Origin: Nitzschia sp. DOCU1
Lineage: Eukaryota; Bacillariophyta; Bacillariophyceae; Bacillariales; Bacillariaceae
Assembly: GCA_951394045.1 (NCBI GenBank)
Contig: OX595995.1
Span: 2,046,001 to 2,110,000, forward strand
Length of the DNA stretch: 64,000 bases
Direction of reading: 5' to 3'
Below the pieces are notes generated by a model. That model saw only the letters and a list, made by a program, of their open reading frames with translations. It ran no database searches and was not told where the DNA came from. Made by a program: the position numbers and the translations under genes. Shown piece after piece: positions 11,472 to 20,790 of the stretch. Numbering within the stretch: the first letter of the stretch is position 1; every line of letters starts with the position of its first letter.

Positions 11472-12262
11472 GTCTCGCTTCCCCTTCGGAGGATGGGCGC
11501 CATCTGGCTTCTGCTTACGAACGTGAGCGGATTCGTGAATTTTTTCAGTAAACTCAATCGTTCACAGAACTGGGTAAACTCGTCGAGGGTATGATCAATA
11601 GGCTCGAAACCTTGGAGAATCATCTGCTGGCGCCAACTGTTGGGGATGGCGAATTCCGCATGTTCCACAATCTCATCGTTGGGGAGTTTGTTGAGTGCTC
11701 CACGGGTGCTGTCAAACATTGCCAAATAGCTGTTGAGCTGCTGGAAGCGGCAGATATATTCCTTCATCGTCATCTCAGGAGGCTTGCGACGCAAACGGCG
11801 CATGTAACGCTTCTGGGTCTGCAAGGCGCGCGCTGGTAGAACGTAGTTCGTCACTCCTTGGAGGACGATCTTCAAATTCGGGATAGTTTCGTTCCCAGCG
11901 GTCGCTGCGGTTTCCTCGAACCTGGCGAGAGCCTTGCCGGTGAGGATACGGCGATAGAATTCATACCTTTGCGGACCAGTGGTCAGGTTCTGACCCTTGA
12001 TCACCTTGTTTGCCTTTTCCTGGAGACGGAACCAGGTTTCAGGCGACTCGTCGCCATTGAACGGAAGAATCGACAGTTCAAACTGAGTGGAGGTTGGGTC
12101 ATCCGGAACGTTGCGACATTTGAAGGTAACCAACTTTTCCTTGTTCACCGCAACTTCAGGTTCACGCTGGATTGGGATCGGGGCTTGTTGGAAACCCTTT
12201 CTCATCATGTCATGTCGAGGGATAGGGGCCGCTGCCGCAATGGTTGCGTTAGAGAGCTTCAT
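11462..12262 (-). pseudogene. gag: gypsy gag, frameshifted
   Basis: 266 residues from ATG at 12262. It contains a retrotransposon-gag-like block (FELSILPFNGDESPETWFRL, then K-A-L-A-R-F-E-E and LPARALQTQKRYMRR) typical of Ty3/gypsy capsid domains. Near 11530 the gag sequence leaves this frame and continues in the frame opened at 11471 (T-E-K-I-H-E-S-A-H-V-R-K). A single-base loss within ttgagttt would explain the jump. Confidence 0.75.
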
Positions 12263-13484
12263 CTTGAATAGACTTAATCTTGATCACGACGATTGTCGTG
12301 GAGTGTTAACACTATGCACTACGTCGTTTGTAGGATTGAAATAGTTGTGGAAATTATGACTAGGTTAAAAACTAGATGTATTTCTCATGCAAGTTGTCTC
12401 GTAGGCTCGCGTTGCCTTGGTAGACTTTGAGACTTTTGACAAGCATCGACAACAATCCGAACAGGAGGTCGATCTGTCTTTGTAGTAGACTAGCTACGAC
12501 GTTCCACTAGGTTTCTTTGGAAGTCGTCAGCTACTCTGGAATAAAGTATAATAGTTCCAATGTCGTCAAGGTGCCAGATCTTAGCTGACACTGACACTAG
12601 GATCGAATCGGCATACGACTCCTTGGAGTCGTCTGCGATGTTTTTGTCATACGACGTCACAATGCTGTTGTCACACGCCGTCACGCCTTGGCTGACGTCG
12701 TCGTTAGGTTATGGGCCTTGTCCGAGGATGTCCGAGACTGGCCTTGCGTCCGCGTCCGCGTGCGGTGCAGTCGTCATGCTACGTCACCGCGCATGACTAA
12801 CTAGACTACTAGTTTAGAGGCTCCACGGGAAATGTCCGTTTTCCAGGAAAAAACGCACCAGTCTTGTGGCGTGCGAAAGGACGCAAGAGGTATGGGGTGC
12901 GGCAATTCAAAACGTACGCACCGTGTGTTTGTATTCTGAGGGATTCTTCTTTAGTTCGACTCTTGATTAAAGGAAGGAGGGAGGGTTATAAGCCTAATGG
13001 CAGGTCCAATAAGTAGATCCAAGACTTTACCGAAGGGCATTCTTGCGCATTCGGTGAAGAGTGAGTTTCCAAGGAACAAGGTTTAACGCTATTCGTAGTT
13101 TTTGAAGGAACATATTTTTGACATATGTCGACATATGCGAATGTGTAGAAATTCCGTTGGGAATGTGCGATCGCACATTTTTTATGTCATGAGCACATTT
13201 TCTACATATGCATATGCTGTATTTTACGACGTATTTATGTCGGTATTTATGCTGTATTTATGCTGACATATTACGTATTTATGTCGGTATTTATGTAATA
13301 CTACGGTATTTGTGACGTATTTATGTTAAGGTAGGAATTTATGTGATGTATTTATGCGATGTGCATATGTCGACATATGCGATGTGTATAGAAACCCGAT
13401 GGGAAAAAGCAGTCCCGTTTAAAAGTCATAATACGTTTACCAAGGGTTTCCCTTCAGCGTTCCGATGGCATTTCGTTTTCTGCT
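12263..13484. other. non-coding stretch upstream of decayed gypsy; AT-rich repeat segment
   Basis: No gene is supported. The gypsy leader lies at about 12263-12310 and includes a hairpin-like cacgac-aatc-gtcgtg near 12285. The expected 5' LTR of that element should lie here but I could not define its ends. From about 13120 to 13400 the sequence becomes AT-rich with recurring tatttatg and acatatgtcgacatatgcg words. Confidence 0.5.
13120..13400. repeat. degenerate short-word repeat, tatttatg / tcgacatatgcg
   Basis: The word gtatttatg or close variants recur about ten times between 13220 and 13360. The palindromic acatatgtcgacatatg occurs near 13120 and again near 13365, bracketing the array. 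No reading frame or promoter motif accounts for it. Confidence 0.6.
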
Positions 13485-13904
13485 TGAAGGTCCCCCGTCT
13501 GTTCGTCGGTGGTCCTCCAAGTCCATGTGCGTTATCGATGCGGCTTTGGTAACTCATGTGGTTCGCCCCCCCAAGTCCGAGGGCTTATACCTGGGAATCG
13601 CCTTGATGAATCGATAGGGCATATTCCTGGGCGTATGTGTATTCTCTCGGCAAACCCGGCAGTCTAATTGATCGGCACTCAGGACTGCTTTGGGACTCCA
13701 CTCTACACTTTTCTATACTACTCGTAAGACCCCTTGGTCTACTCCATCCAGGCCCGACAAGAGATCCGTATCTGTCCTATCTACTACTAGGTCGTTATCC
13801 TGGTACTACTTCTTAATCTTGGTTCGGGAAGAGCAGCTTCCGAATTAGGATACTACATCTTTAAAACTAGCTCACTCTTTTATTACGAACCCGGGATTAC
13901 TGCA
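13485..13904 (+). repeat. 5' LTR of gypsy element
   Basis: 420 bp, TGAAGG...CTGCA, matches 18707-19126 with no difference that I could see. It is preceded by target-site copy CTGCT. The internal region begins with ctctgatcagaaac, where the primer-binding site is expected; I could not match it to a specific tRNA by eye. Confidence 0.95.
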
Positions 13905-14004
13905 CTCTGATCAGAAACTACGTGAGACTTCGTAACGAGCCGTGTATCGCAACGATAGGCGACCCCTTTCAAAACAACTTTCAAGACAACTTATCTTCAA
14001 GACC

Positions 14005-17000
14005 ATGGCGCCAACCAAGGCCCATGTTATCCCCCTCGAACCAGACTATGATGAGTCGGAAATCGAGTTTGTTCGTCATCGCAGAAGCGAGAGAGACGCC
14101 CATGGCGTTGAGGAATCCACTGAGCTTCGAGTTCCTCGTCTCAACGATGAAGCAACACCTTTTGCGATCCTGACGTTCCTTTCGCTCTTTGCTAGAGCAC
14201 GATCAACCTTGGTCTGGACGACTGGACCTAAGCTTTTCGCCAAGTTCCCAAGCCACTTGGACGGATATCCCATGGCAGTGTGGGAACTCGTGAGCAACGG
14301 TTTGAACCCAACTGTTGCCAACTTTGATCAAGCCTTGCAAGCTTTCAAATCGGAGCTATTGGCAGGCTATCGCTATGTTGATCAGATGGACTACCTACGT
14401 TCCATCAAGAAGCCAGTGAGCATGACGCCTGGCAAGTTTCTTTTGTGCCTTCGAGCAGCGTCAAGGATGGCGGCTCAACTGGCTGATGCCCCAGATGATG
14501 GTGGCTTTGACGACGACGAACTGGCTAGAGTCTACATAAAAGCCATGCCGTCTACCTTTCAAGTCAATTTCGAAAACACGAATATGACCTACTCAACTAC
14601 TCCAATCGCTGAGATCCGCGAGTACATGGATCGGCAGGCGATTCGAAACCCTCCACAGCAAAGTGGAAGCAGCGGCAATGGTGCCAGCAGCAACAACAGC
14701 GGAGGCAACCGCAGCTCCGGTGGCCGATCTGGCAACCGTGGAAGAAGCAATCGCAATCAAGGTGGAAATCGCAACCGCTTTGGCAATGGCGGTGGACGCC
14801 ACAACAACAACAACAACAACAATCGAAATGGAAACCGCAATGGCGGTGGTGGCCGTGGCGGTGGCGACAATCAAGGCTATCGTCGCATTCAAGCCAACGA
14901 CCCATGCCCTCTCCCAGGTCATGGCAATCATACCTGGGGCCAGTGTCGTGCCAATCGATACGGCGAGGCCAACAACCAAGGCGGCAATCAAGGAGGAGGC
15001 CGTGGTGCCAATCAAGGACGCCGAGGTGAGGCCCATGCAACTGATGGGAATGCTAGGACGGCAATTGCTTCGAACGCCTCCAGCAACCCTCAAGGTGCCG
15101 AGTCTAACTTGACTCAAGGCCGCAGCTACTTCTTTGAGCAAGAGGAAGCCAATGAAGACGAAAAGGCCAAGGAATCGTTCTTCAATCACATGGAAGAGCT
15201 CGACCCCGAGTATTATGATCCTGAAGAAGCAAGCAAACTTCGTTGCAAGAGCAAGAAGTATCAGTCGAATCTGTCGACTGCTGCTCGACTCGAAGAAGTC
15301 GACATTGATCTAGTTCCTACGACGTTGACTGTCGTCGGACAAGTGAACAACAAGAAAGGCAAGTACTTCTACAAGACCTTGTTTGATCACGGTGGAAGTC
15401 ACCCAATGGCCAAGAAGGGTAGCTTGCCCAATGGTATCGAGGTGTTCAAGGACGAATCCATGACGTTCACGACTACTTCTGGGGCCTTGCAAGCCACTGA
15501 GTACGTCTACTTCCACAACGTGCGCTTTCCCGAGTTTTCCTACACTCGGTCTATCAAGACAGTGAAAGTTTATCTATTTGACAATCCCAATGTCGAGTAC
15601 GACCTTATCCTTGGTCGATCATTCCTGAACAAGATGAAGATTGACGTCTTGTCGTCCTCATTGACATGCAAGTGGTATGACGATGAGATTCCGTTCCATA
15701 ACAGGCAGTACTTCAACAACAGTGCCGCCCTTCGACGTCTTCTTGATGTTGCTCCAGCGCCGATCACTCGGGCTGAGAGTCATCTTAATGAGATCCAAGC
15801 AAACAAGTCAACTGTCGCCGATGTTCGAGAAGTCGCCGACGCTCAAGTACATTTGACTCCAGAGCAGCGAGAGCAGCTCTACCAAATCTTGATCAAGTAT
15901 GATACCCTCTTCGATGGTACTCAGGGTTACTACCCTCATCGAAAGTTTCACATCGACTTGAAGCCAGATGCAATTCCGTATCATTGCGCTCGACCCTATC
16001 CAGTTCCAGATAGGCATGCCAAGGTCTTTCGCGACGAGCTTAAGAGGCAGTGCGAGACTGGAGTTCTTGAGCAAGTCTTTGAGTCCGAGTGGGGCATGCC
16101 AATGATGGCTATCCCCAAGAAAGATGGAACCATCAGGACTGTTGATGACTTTCGTGAACTCAACAAGTGGGTTCAGCGCAAGGTCTATCCTTTGCCAAGG
16201 ATTCAAGACATCTTCCGCCGCCGACAAGGCTATGAGTATTTCACCAAGATAGATATCACTGGTGCTTATTACTCCTATGAGCTTGACGACGAGTCATCGT
16301 GGCTCTGTGTCCTCGTCACACCATTTGGCAAGTATCGCCGCAAACGTGTACCTCAAGGATTGACTCAGTCGCCTGACTGGGCTCAAGCAACCATCGAGGA
16401 AGTTCTGTCCGACCTCCTCTATGAGTGTGTTGAGGCCTTCATTGATGATGTCGGTATCTTCAACAAGACTTGGGATGAGCATCTCCAAGTTATCGATCGA
16501 GTCCTTCATCGATTGCAACAAAACGGCTACTCAGTCAACCCTGCTAAGTGTGAGTGGGGCGTGAAGGAAACTGACTGGCTAGGACATTGGTTGACCCCCG
16601 AGGGTCTGAAACCTTGGAAGAAAAAGATTCAAGGCATCCTTCAGCTTGATCGCCCGAAGACTCTCCGCCAGCTGCGAGGGTTCATCGGCATGATCAACTT
16701 CTATCGAGATTTCTGGGAGCGGCATGCCCATATCCTGGCACCACTCACCGCATTGACAAAAGTCGATCCCAAGGCCTTCCGCAAGGCTTGGAATGCCGAT
16801 TGCGATAAAGCCTTCAAGCAGATCAAGGCAGTGATTGCGCAAGAAATTCTTCTTGCCTATCCTGATCCTAACAAGCCATTCGAGATTGAGACGGACGCCT
16901 CTGACTATGCTCTGGGTGCCCGCATCATGCAAGAAGGCAAGACTGTTGCCCTCTTCAGCCGCAAGCTTACCGATGCGCAACGCCGCTATCCTGCCTCTGA

Positions 17001-18693
17001 CAAGGAAGCTCTTGGCATCACGGCAGTGTTGGAAGAGTATCGGCCCATGCTCTATGGTGCACCCATTACTATCTACACTGACCACAAGAACTTGAGCCAA
17101 AGCATTCTCAAATCACAACGTCTGCTTCACTGGCGTCTCCTGATTGAGGAGTTTGCCCCACAATTGATTTACAAGCCTGGCATCGACAATGTTGTGGCTG
17201 ACGCCCTGTCACGTCTTCCTATGGGCGCGAAAAATCCTCCCTGGGTCATCAAAAATCCGCTCAGGGTCATCGAAAATCCGCTTAGCGGCATCGGCTCGCC
17301 CGGCTTGCCTGCTGCGCCTGCTCATATGCCTGCACATGTGCCCCCCAGCGCGCACTATGCGCCTCCCAACGAGCAAGGCCTTCCTTTGGAGACGACTGAC
17401 GAGACTCCCCCTGACGGCAATTTCTCTCGCCTTTCACTTTCAGGGGAGAAGCAGGAAGACGAAGACCTCGACTCGTTGTTGGCCGAATGTCTTCTCTTTT
17501 ACCCTCAAGAAGTTGATGGTTTTCCACTCAACTTTCCGAGCATTCGTGATGCTCAGGATGCTGATCCAGCCTGTCTCGCTTTACTGGAACAAGACGGCTA
17601 TGAGCGACAAGAGTTTCATGGCTATGAACTCGTCTGTTACCGCCGAGCAAACGATAACGAGTGGAGGATTGTCATCCCTGAAGCTCTGGAGCAACCAGCG
17701 CTCACCTGGTATCATCAAGTCCAAGGTCACTCTGGTGCAGATCGACTCTACAAGTCTCTTCGAACATTCTTCTGGATTGCTGGTTTAAAGCAAAAGGCTC
17801 GAGACCATGTCGACAACTGCGGCTGTGACCAAATCAAGGAAGGAGGAATGGCTTATGGCCATTTGCCTCCACGCAATGACACGACCTATCCTTTTGAAGT
17901 CGTCGCTGTCGACCTCATTGGACCATGGTCAATTGAAGTCCCTTACACTGGACGCATCACGATCGAAGCTCTGACGATCGTCGACGTCGCAACTACTCTA
18001 TCTGAGACTATCAGGATTGAAAACAAGTCGGCCCATCATGCAGCTATGTTATTCGAGAATCATTGGCTGGCAAGGTACCCTCGCCCGCTCGAATGCATCT
18101 TTGATGCTGGCAACGAATTTGTTGGAGCTGGCTTTCAAGCAACCCTTGCTATTGAAGGAATTGCAGGTCGTCCCATCACCGTCAAGAATCCTCAAGCCAA
18201 TGCTGTGTGCGAGCGAATGCACAAGACAATTGAAGACACGCTTCGCATACTCTGCAAACGTGAACCCCCTGCCAATGTTGCAACTGCTTTGGAACATGCA
18301 GACTCTGCCATTGCGACTGCCTCTCGTGCCATTCGAATTGCAGTTCATCGTGGTACTCTTGGAGTGTCTCCTGGCTCTCTTGTCTTCGGCCGAGACATGC
18401 TCCTACCAATCCCTCTCATTCGAGACTTCGAACTGATCCGTGAGAGACGTCAAGCTGTTATTGACGATAACAATCGTCGGGCCAATCTCCGTCGCCGCTT
18501 CAAGGACTATGAAGTGGGAGACCAAGTCTTGATCCACACCTACAACCCAACTACCTTGCAGGAAAGGGCGGTTGGTCCCTTCACCATTGAACAAGTTCAT
18601 GTCAACGGCACGGTAACTATCCATCGAGGCAACGATGTCTTTGAACGTATTAATATACGTCGCCTCCGTCCCTACCGTGGTACTCCAGCATAG
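14005..18693 (+). CDS. gag-pol: gypsy gag-pol polyprotein
   Basis: 1562 residues from ATG 14005; an in-frame ATG at 13942 would add 21 residues. Capsid-like region ~30-215; Gly/Asn/Arg-rich low-complexity nucleic-acid-binding tract ~230-300 with a C-x4-H-x2-H-x4-C finger (CPLPGHGNHTWGQC). Protease around residue 461 reads FDHGGS where D-S/T-G is expected, with partner LILGRSFL. Reverse transcriptase has VDDFRELN and catalytic FIDDVGIF (Asp 814, 815). RNase H has ETDASDYALGA and TDHKNL. Integrase: zinc finger H-x-H-C-x-C, then Asp 1303, Asp 1367, Glu 1403 (DD35E spacing), then a GPF-type C-terminal module (AVGPFTIEQVHVNGTV). No chromodomain is seen. Gag and pol share one frame, so no frameshift is needed. 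Confidence 0.95.
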   Translation: MAPTKAHVIPLEPDYDESEIEFVRHRRSERDAHGVEESTELRVPRLNDEATPFAILTFLSLFARARSTLVWTTGPKLFAKFPSHLDGYPMAVWELVSNGLNPTVANFDQALQAFKSELLAGYRYVDQMDYLRSIKKPVSMTPGKFLLCLRAASRMAAQLADAPDDGGFDDDELARVYIKAMPSTFQVNFENTNMTYSTTPIAEIREYMDRQAIRNPPQQSGSSGNGASSNNSGGNRSSGGRSGNRGRSNRNQGGNRNRFGNGGGRHNNNNNNNRNGNRNGGGGRGGGDNQGYRRIQANDPCPLPGHGNHTWGQCRANRYGEANNQGGNQGGGRGANQGRRGEAHATDGNARTAIASNASSNPQGAESNLTQGRSYFFEQEEANEDEKAKESFFNHMEELDPEYYDPEEASKLRCKSKKYQSNLSTAARLEEVDIDLVPTTLTVVGQVNNKKGKYFYKTLFDHGGSHPMAKKGSLPNGIEVFKDESMTFTTTSGALQATEYVYFHNVRFPEFSYTRSIKTVKVYLFDNPNVEYDLILGRSFLNKMKIDVLSSSLTCKWYDDEIPFHNRQYFNNSAALRRLLDVAPAPITRAESHLNEIQANKSTVADVREVADAQVHLTPEQREQLYQILIKYDTLFDGTQGYYPHRKFHIDLKPDAIPYHCARPYPVPDRHAKVFRDELKRQCETGVLEQVFESEWGMPMMAIPKKDGTIRTVDDFRELNKWVQRKVYPLPRIQDIFRRRQGYEYFTKIDITGAYYSYELDDESSWLCVLVTPFGKYRRKRVPQGLTQSPDWAQATIEEVLSDLLYECVEAFIDDVGIFNKTWDEHLQVIDRVLHRLQQNGYSVNPAKCEWGVKETDWLGHWLTPEGLKPWKKKIQGILQLDRPKTLRQLRGFIGMINFYRDFWERHAHILAPLTALTKVDPKAFRKAWNADCDKAFKQIKAVIAQEILLAYPDPNKPFEIETDASDYALGARIMQEGKTVALFSRKLTDAQRRYPASDKEALGITAVLEEYRPMLYGAPITIYTDHKNLSQSILKSQRLLHWRLLIEEFAPQLIYKPGIDNVVADALSRLPMGAKNPPWVIKNPLRVIENPLSGIGSPGLPAAPAHMPAHVPPSAHYAPPNEQGLPLETTDETPPDGNFSRLSLSGEKQEDEDLDSLLAECLLFYPQEVDGFPLNFPSIRDAQDADPACLALLEQDGYERQEFHGYELVCYRRANDNEWRIVIPEALEQPALTWYHQVQGHSGADRLYKSLRTFFWIAGLKQKARDHVDNCGCDQIKEGGMAYGHLPPRNDTTYPFEVVAVDLIGPWSIEVPYTGRITIEALTIVDVATTLSETIRIENKSAHHAAMLFENHWLARYPRPLECIFDAGNEFVGAGFQATLAIEGIAGRPITVKNPQANAVCERMHKTIEDTLRILCKREPPANVATALEHADSAIATASRAIRIAVHRGTLGVSPGSLVFGRDMLLPIPLIRDFELIRERRQAVIDDNNRRANLRRRFKDYEVGDQVLIHTYNPTTLQERAVGPFTIEQVHVNGTVTIHRGNDVFERINIRRLRPYRGTPA

Positions 18694-18706
18694 GGGAGAA
18701 GCAGAA
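18693..18706 (+). other. polypurine tract of gypsy element
   Basis: The purine-rich run ggggagaagcagaa immediately precedes the 3' LTR start at 18707 and overlaps the last base of the stop codon region. This is the position where plus-strand DNA synthesis is primed. Confidence 0.7.
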
Positions 18707-19126
18707 TGAAGGTCCCCCGTCTGTTCGTCGGTGGTCCTCCAAGTCCATGTGCGTTATCGATGCGGCTTTGGTAACTCATGTGGTTCGCCCCCCCAAGTCC
18801 GAGGGCTTATACCTGGGAATCGCCTTGATGAATCGATAGGGCATATTCCTGGGCGTATGTGTATTCTCTCGGCAAACCCGGCAGTCTAATTGATCGGCAC
18901 TCAGGACTGCTTTGGGACTCCACTCTACACTTTTCTATACTACTCGTAAGACCCCTTGGTCTACTCCATCCAGGCCCGACAAGAGATCCGTATCTGTCCT
19001 ATCTACTACTAGGTCGTTATCCTGGTACTACTTCTTAATCTTGGTTCGGGAAGAGCAGCTTCCGAATTAGGATACTACATCTTTAAAACTAGCTCACTCT
19101 TTTATTACGAACCCGGGATTACTGCA
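18707..19126 (+). repeat. 3' LTR of gypsy element
   Basis: 420 bp, visually identical to the 5' LTR. It is followed directly by the second target-site copy CTGCT at 19127-19131. Confidence 0.95.
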
Positions 19127-19409
19127 CTGCTGATGTCACAATCTGAAGTTGGTTCCTCATTCGAAAATCGTTTCGTGGTTGGGCATATTTCCGACACGTT
19201 CGGAGGAAAAGAAAACCCTTGCATTTGTAACAGAGCCCCGTTGGATTGAACGGTAGACCGATGTCGATCCAGATTCGCCGTACTACAGTATTAGGGCGTA
19301 CACAAAACTTTTGGTGTTCGGGCCGTACAAAAGCCACAAGACCTCGACGTATTTTCTGGGAAAAGGACATTTCCCATGGAGCCAGACTACATTCATTCGA
19401 ACGAGTCGA

Positions 19410-19920
19410 CGTGTAATGCAGTGTACTGCATTATGACGCCCGCACTTGCAACCTCTCAATGCCAGGATACGCCACCACCGCATTGGAGAAATTTGGACAC
19501 CCACCGCCCCAAAAACCGCAACATGCCCCCCATCGATACAACGAGCCCCAGTATGGCAAGAAAATCCAAACTGTGGAGCGGCAAGACACCACGCCGCCGC
19601 TAAACAAGGAAGAAGTCACTAAAATCAGGCAGATTGTTGGCACGACCCTATTTTATGGACGAGCGGTCGACCCCGCCCTTCTAATGCCTCTCAGCGATCT
19701 GGCCTCACAACAGCAGGACAAGGCCACTGAATTAACCAAAGCGGACGCACGACAACTCTTGGACTACTGGGCCATATATCCCAGCCGCGTGGGTGGTCAT
19801 TGGTATCTTGGCCGAACGTCAGACCCTGAATTCCGCAATGGGCCAGTACTGAATACTGTCGTCTGGCGCACCTGCCCGCCTGATTGCAAGACAATTTCAC
19901 TGTCGTGCAATTCAAATTAG
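19410..19920 (+). pseudogene. relic retroelement reverse-transcriptase fragment
   Basis: About 160 residues, entering from an upstream stop near 19405. The stretch R-T-C-N-L-S-M-P-G-Y, followed by KRPQHAPH-like (QKPQHAPHRY), YGKKIQ and I-V-G-T-T-L-F-Y-G-R-A-V-D-P-A-L-L, matches the connection region between reverse transcriptase and RNase H in a widespread class of LTR-type elements. Nothing of the catalytic reverse transcriptase, RNase H or integrase is present. After LLDYW the sequence no longer resembles the family, so the fragment is truncated at both ends. Confidence 0.65.
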
Positions 19921-20790
19921 ACGACAATTTTTCCTAATTGGAGCTTAACGCGAGCTTAACGCACCCTTAATCCAATCCTTGACCAACTTGACCACACTTT
20001 TCTGTAGGCAATGGCACGGTGCTTATCCCAGCAATTCACTTCTGATGCAAAGATCTACTTCTGATGCAAAGGTCTTTGATCCTAGAGCTCTGTCAACCAA
20101 TCTAAGACTCTTCCTCTCCATCCCTGGCTGCTTCTTACTCAACATGTACCGTTTAATGTGTTATTCTAGTCTTCCAAGAGGACAACATTTAACATCGTCG
20201 CTCATCCCCTTGTAGTTGCTACTAAAATTAGCTCCTTTCCGAGCCAAATAGCTGCTCTCTTACACCTCCAACAGCTCCAAATAGTGAAACTAGTTGTTGA
20301 AATTCCAATTTCATTTATCTCCGGTCTTTTTCTGGCTTCCTAGTTAGACAAACGGAGGATAGTCGACTAAATGGACTTCTTTTGGCCAGACTCTCTGACG
20401 TGATGACGAGCCCCGAATGAAGCTGTCAAGTTGCTCCGTGCTGGCCCGAGAGCAGTTACCTGGCGACCCAACACGCCTGGGGGGCCGAATAATTGGCTGG
20501 TGGGAATCTTGCACGTTGTTGGGGGGCGCTGGAGGGTCCAACATGGTGCCGTTGTGGGGGTTTTGGGAATTTCACGCCAACGGGTGCACTTTCCATGTCA
20601 CACAGCTACGCCGCATCGGCCAGTACGAAGATGCCCGACATACCTGACCCTAGGTAAAAAGAGGTGCTCTTTCGATCGGTGAGGTTGTTTGGGGGTTAAA
20701 GGCAAGTTAGGACTCTTTTTTAACTTAATGAAAATTGGACGACAGTATACTGTTGTCCAAAAAATTAGACGACAGTAATACTGTCGTGCA
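19901..20790. repeat. candidate small inverted-repeat element (GACGACA / TGTCGTGCAAT ends)
   Basis: At 19901-19926 TGTCGTGCAATT is followed by AATTAGACGACA in near-inverted form. At 20735-20760 lies a 26-nt near-perfect palindrome (ttggacgacagta and tactgttgtccaa) and at 20769-20787 another (acgacagta-a-tactgtcgt) followed by gcaat. The shared words at both sites about 840 bp apart suggest the termini of a non-autonomous element or footprints of one. No coding sequence is recognisable between them. Confidence 0.4.

Larger units (their letters stand above)
8428..12262 (-). mobile_element. decayed Ty3/gypsy-type retrotransposon, 3' end lost
   Basis: Minus-strand order is gag (12262 down), nucleocapsid, protease, reverse transcriptase, RNase H, then the zinc-binding start of integrase, the canonical Ty3/gypsy order. 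The copy is damaged. Gag is frameshifted near 11530, in-frame TGA codons occur at 11088, 10797 and 8601, and integrase dissolves after its zinc finger near 8500. No matching LTR pair could be found on either side. All three TGAs interrupt an otherwise continuous frame running from 11471 to about 8550. It lies next to an intact gypsy element with quite different protein sequence, so this is a separate family and not a duplicate. Confidence 0.88.
13485..19126 (+). mobile_element. intact Ty3/gypsy LTR retrotransposon (5642 bp)
   Basis: Complete element: 420-bp LTRs at both ends, both starting TGAAGG and ending TGCA, that look identical by eye; one uninterrupted gag-pol frame; a purine-rich tract (aggggagaagcagaa) directly before the 3' LTR; and a 5-bp target duplication CTGCT at 13480-13484 and 19127-19131. 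LTR identity plus the intact frame means recent insertion and a potentially autonomous element. It is inserted in the gene-poor DNA beside the decayed gypsy copy. Confidence 0.96.

Noticed and set aside
14593..15189. 198-codon minus-strand frame rich in Ala, Ile and Thr, and a Cys/His-rich frame beside it
   Set aside because: Complement of the Gly/Asn/Arg-rich gag tract of the intact gypsy element; low-complexity artefact.
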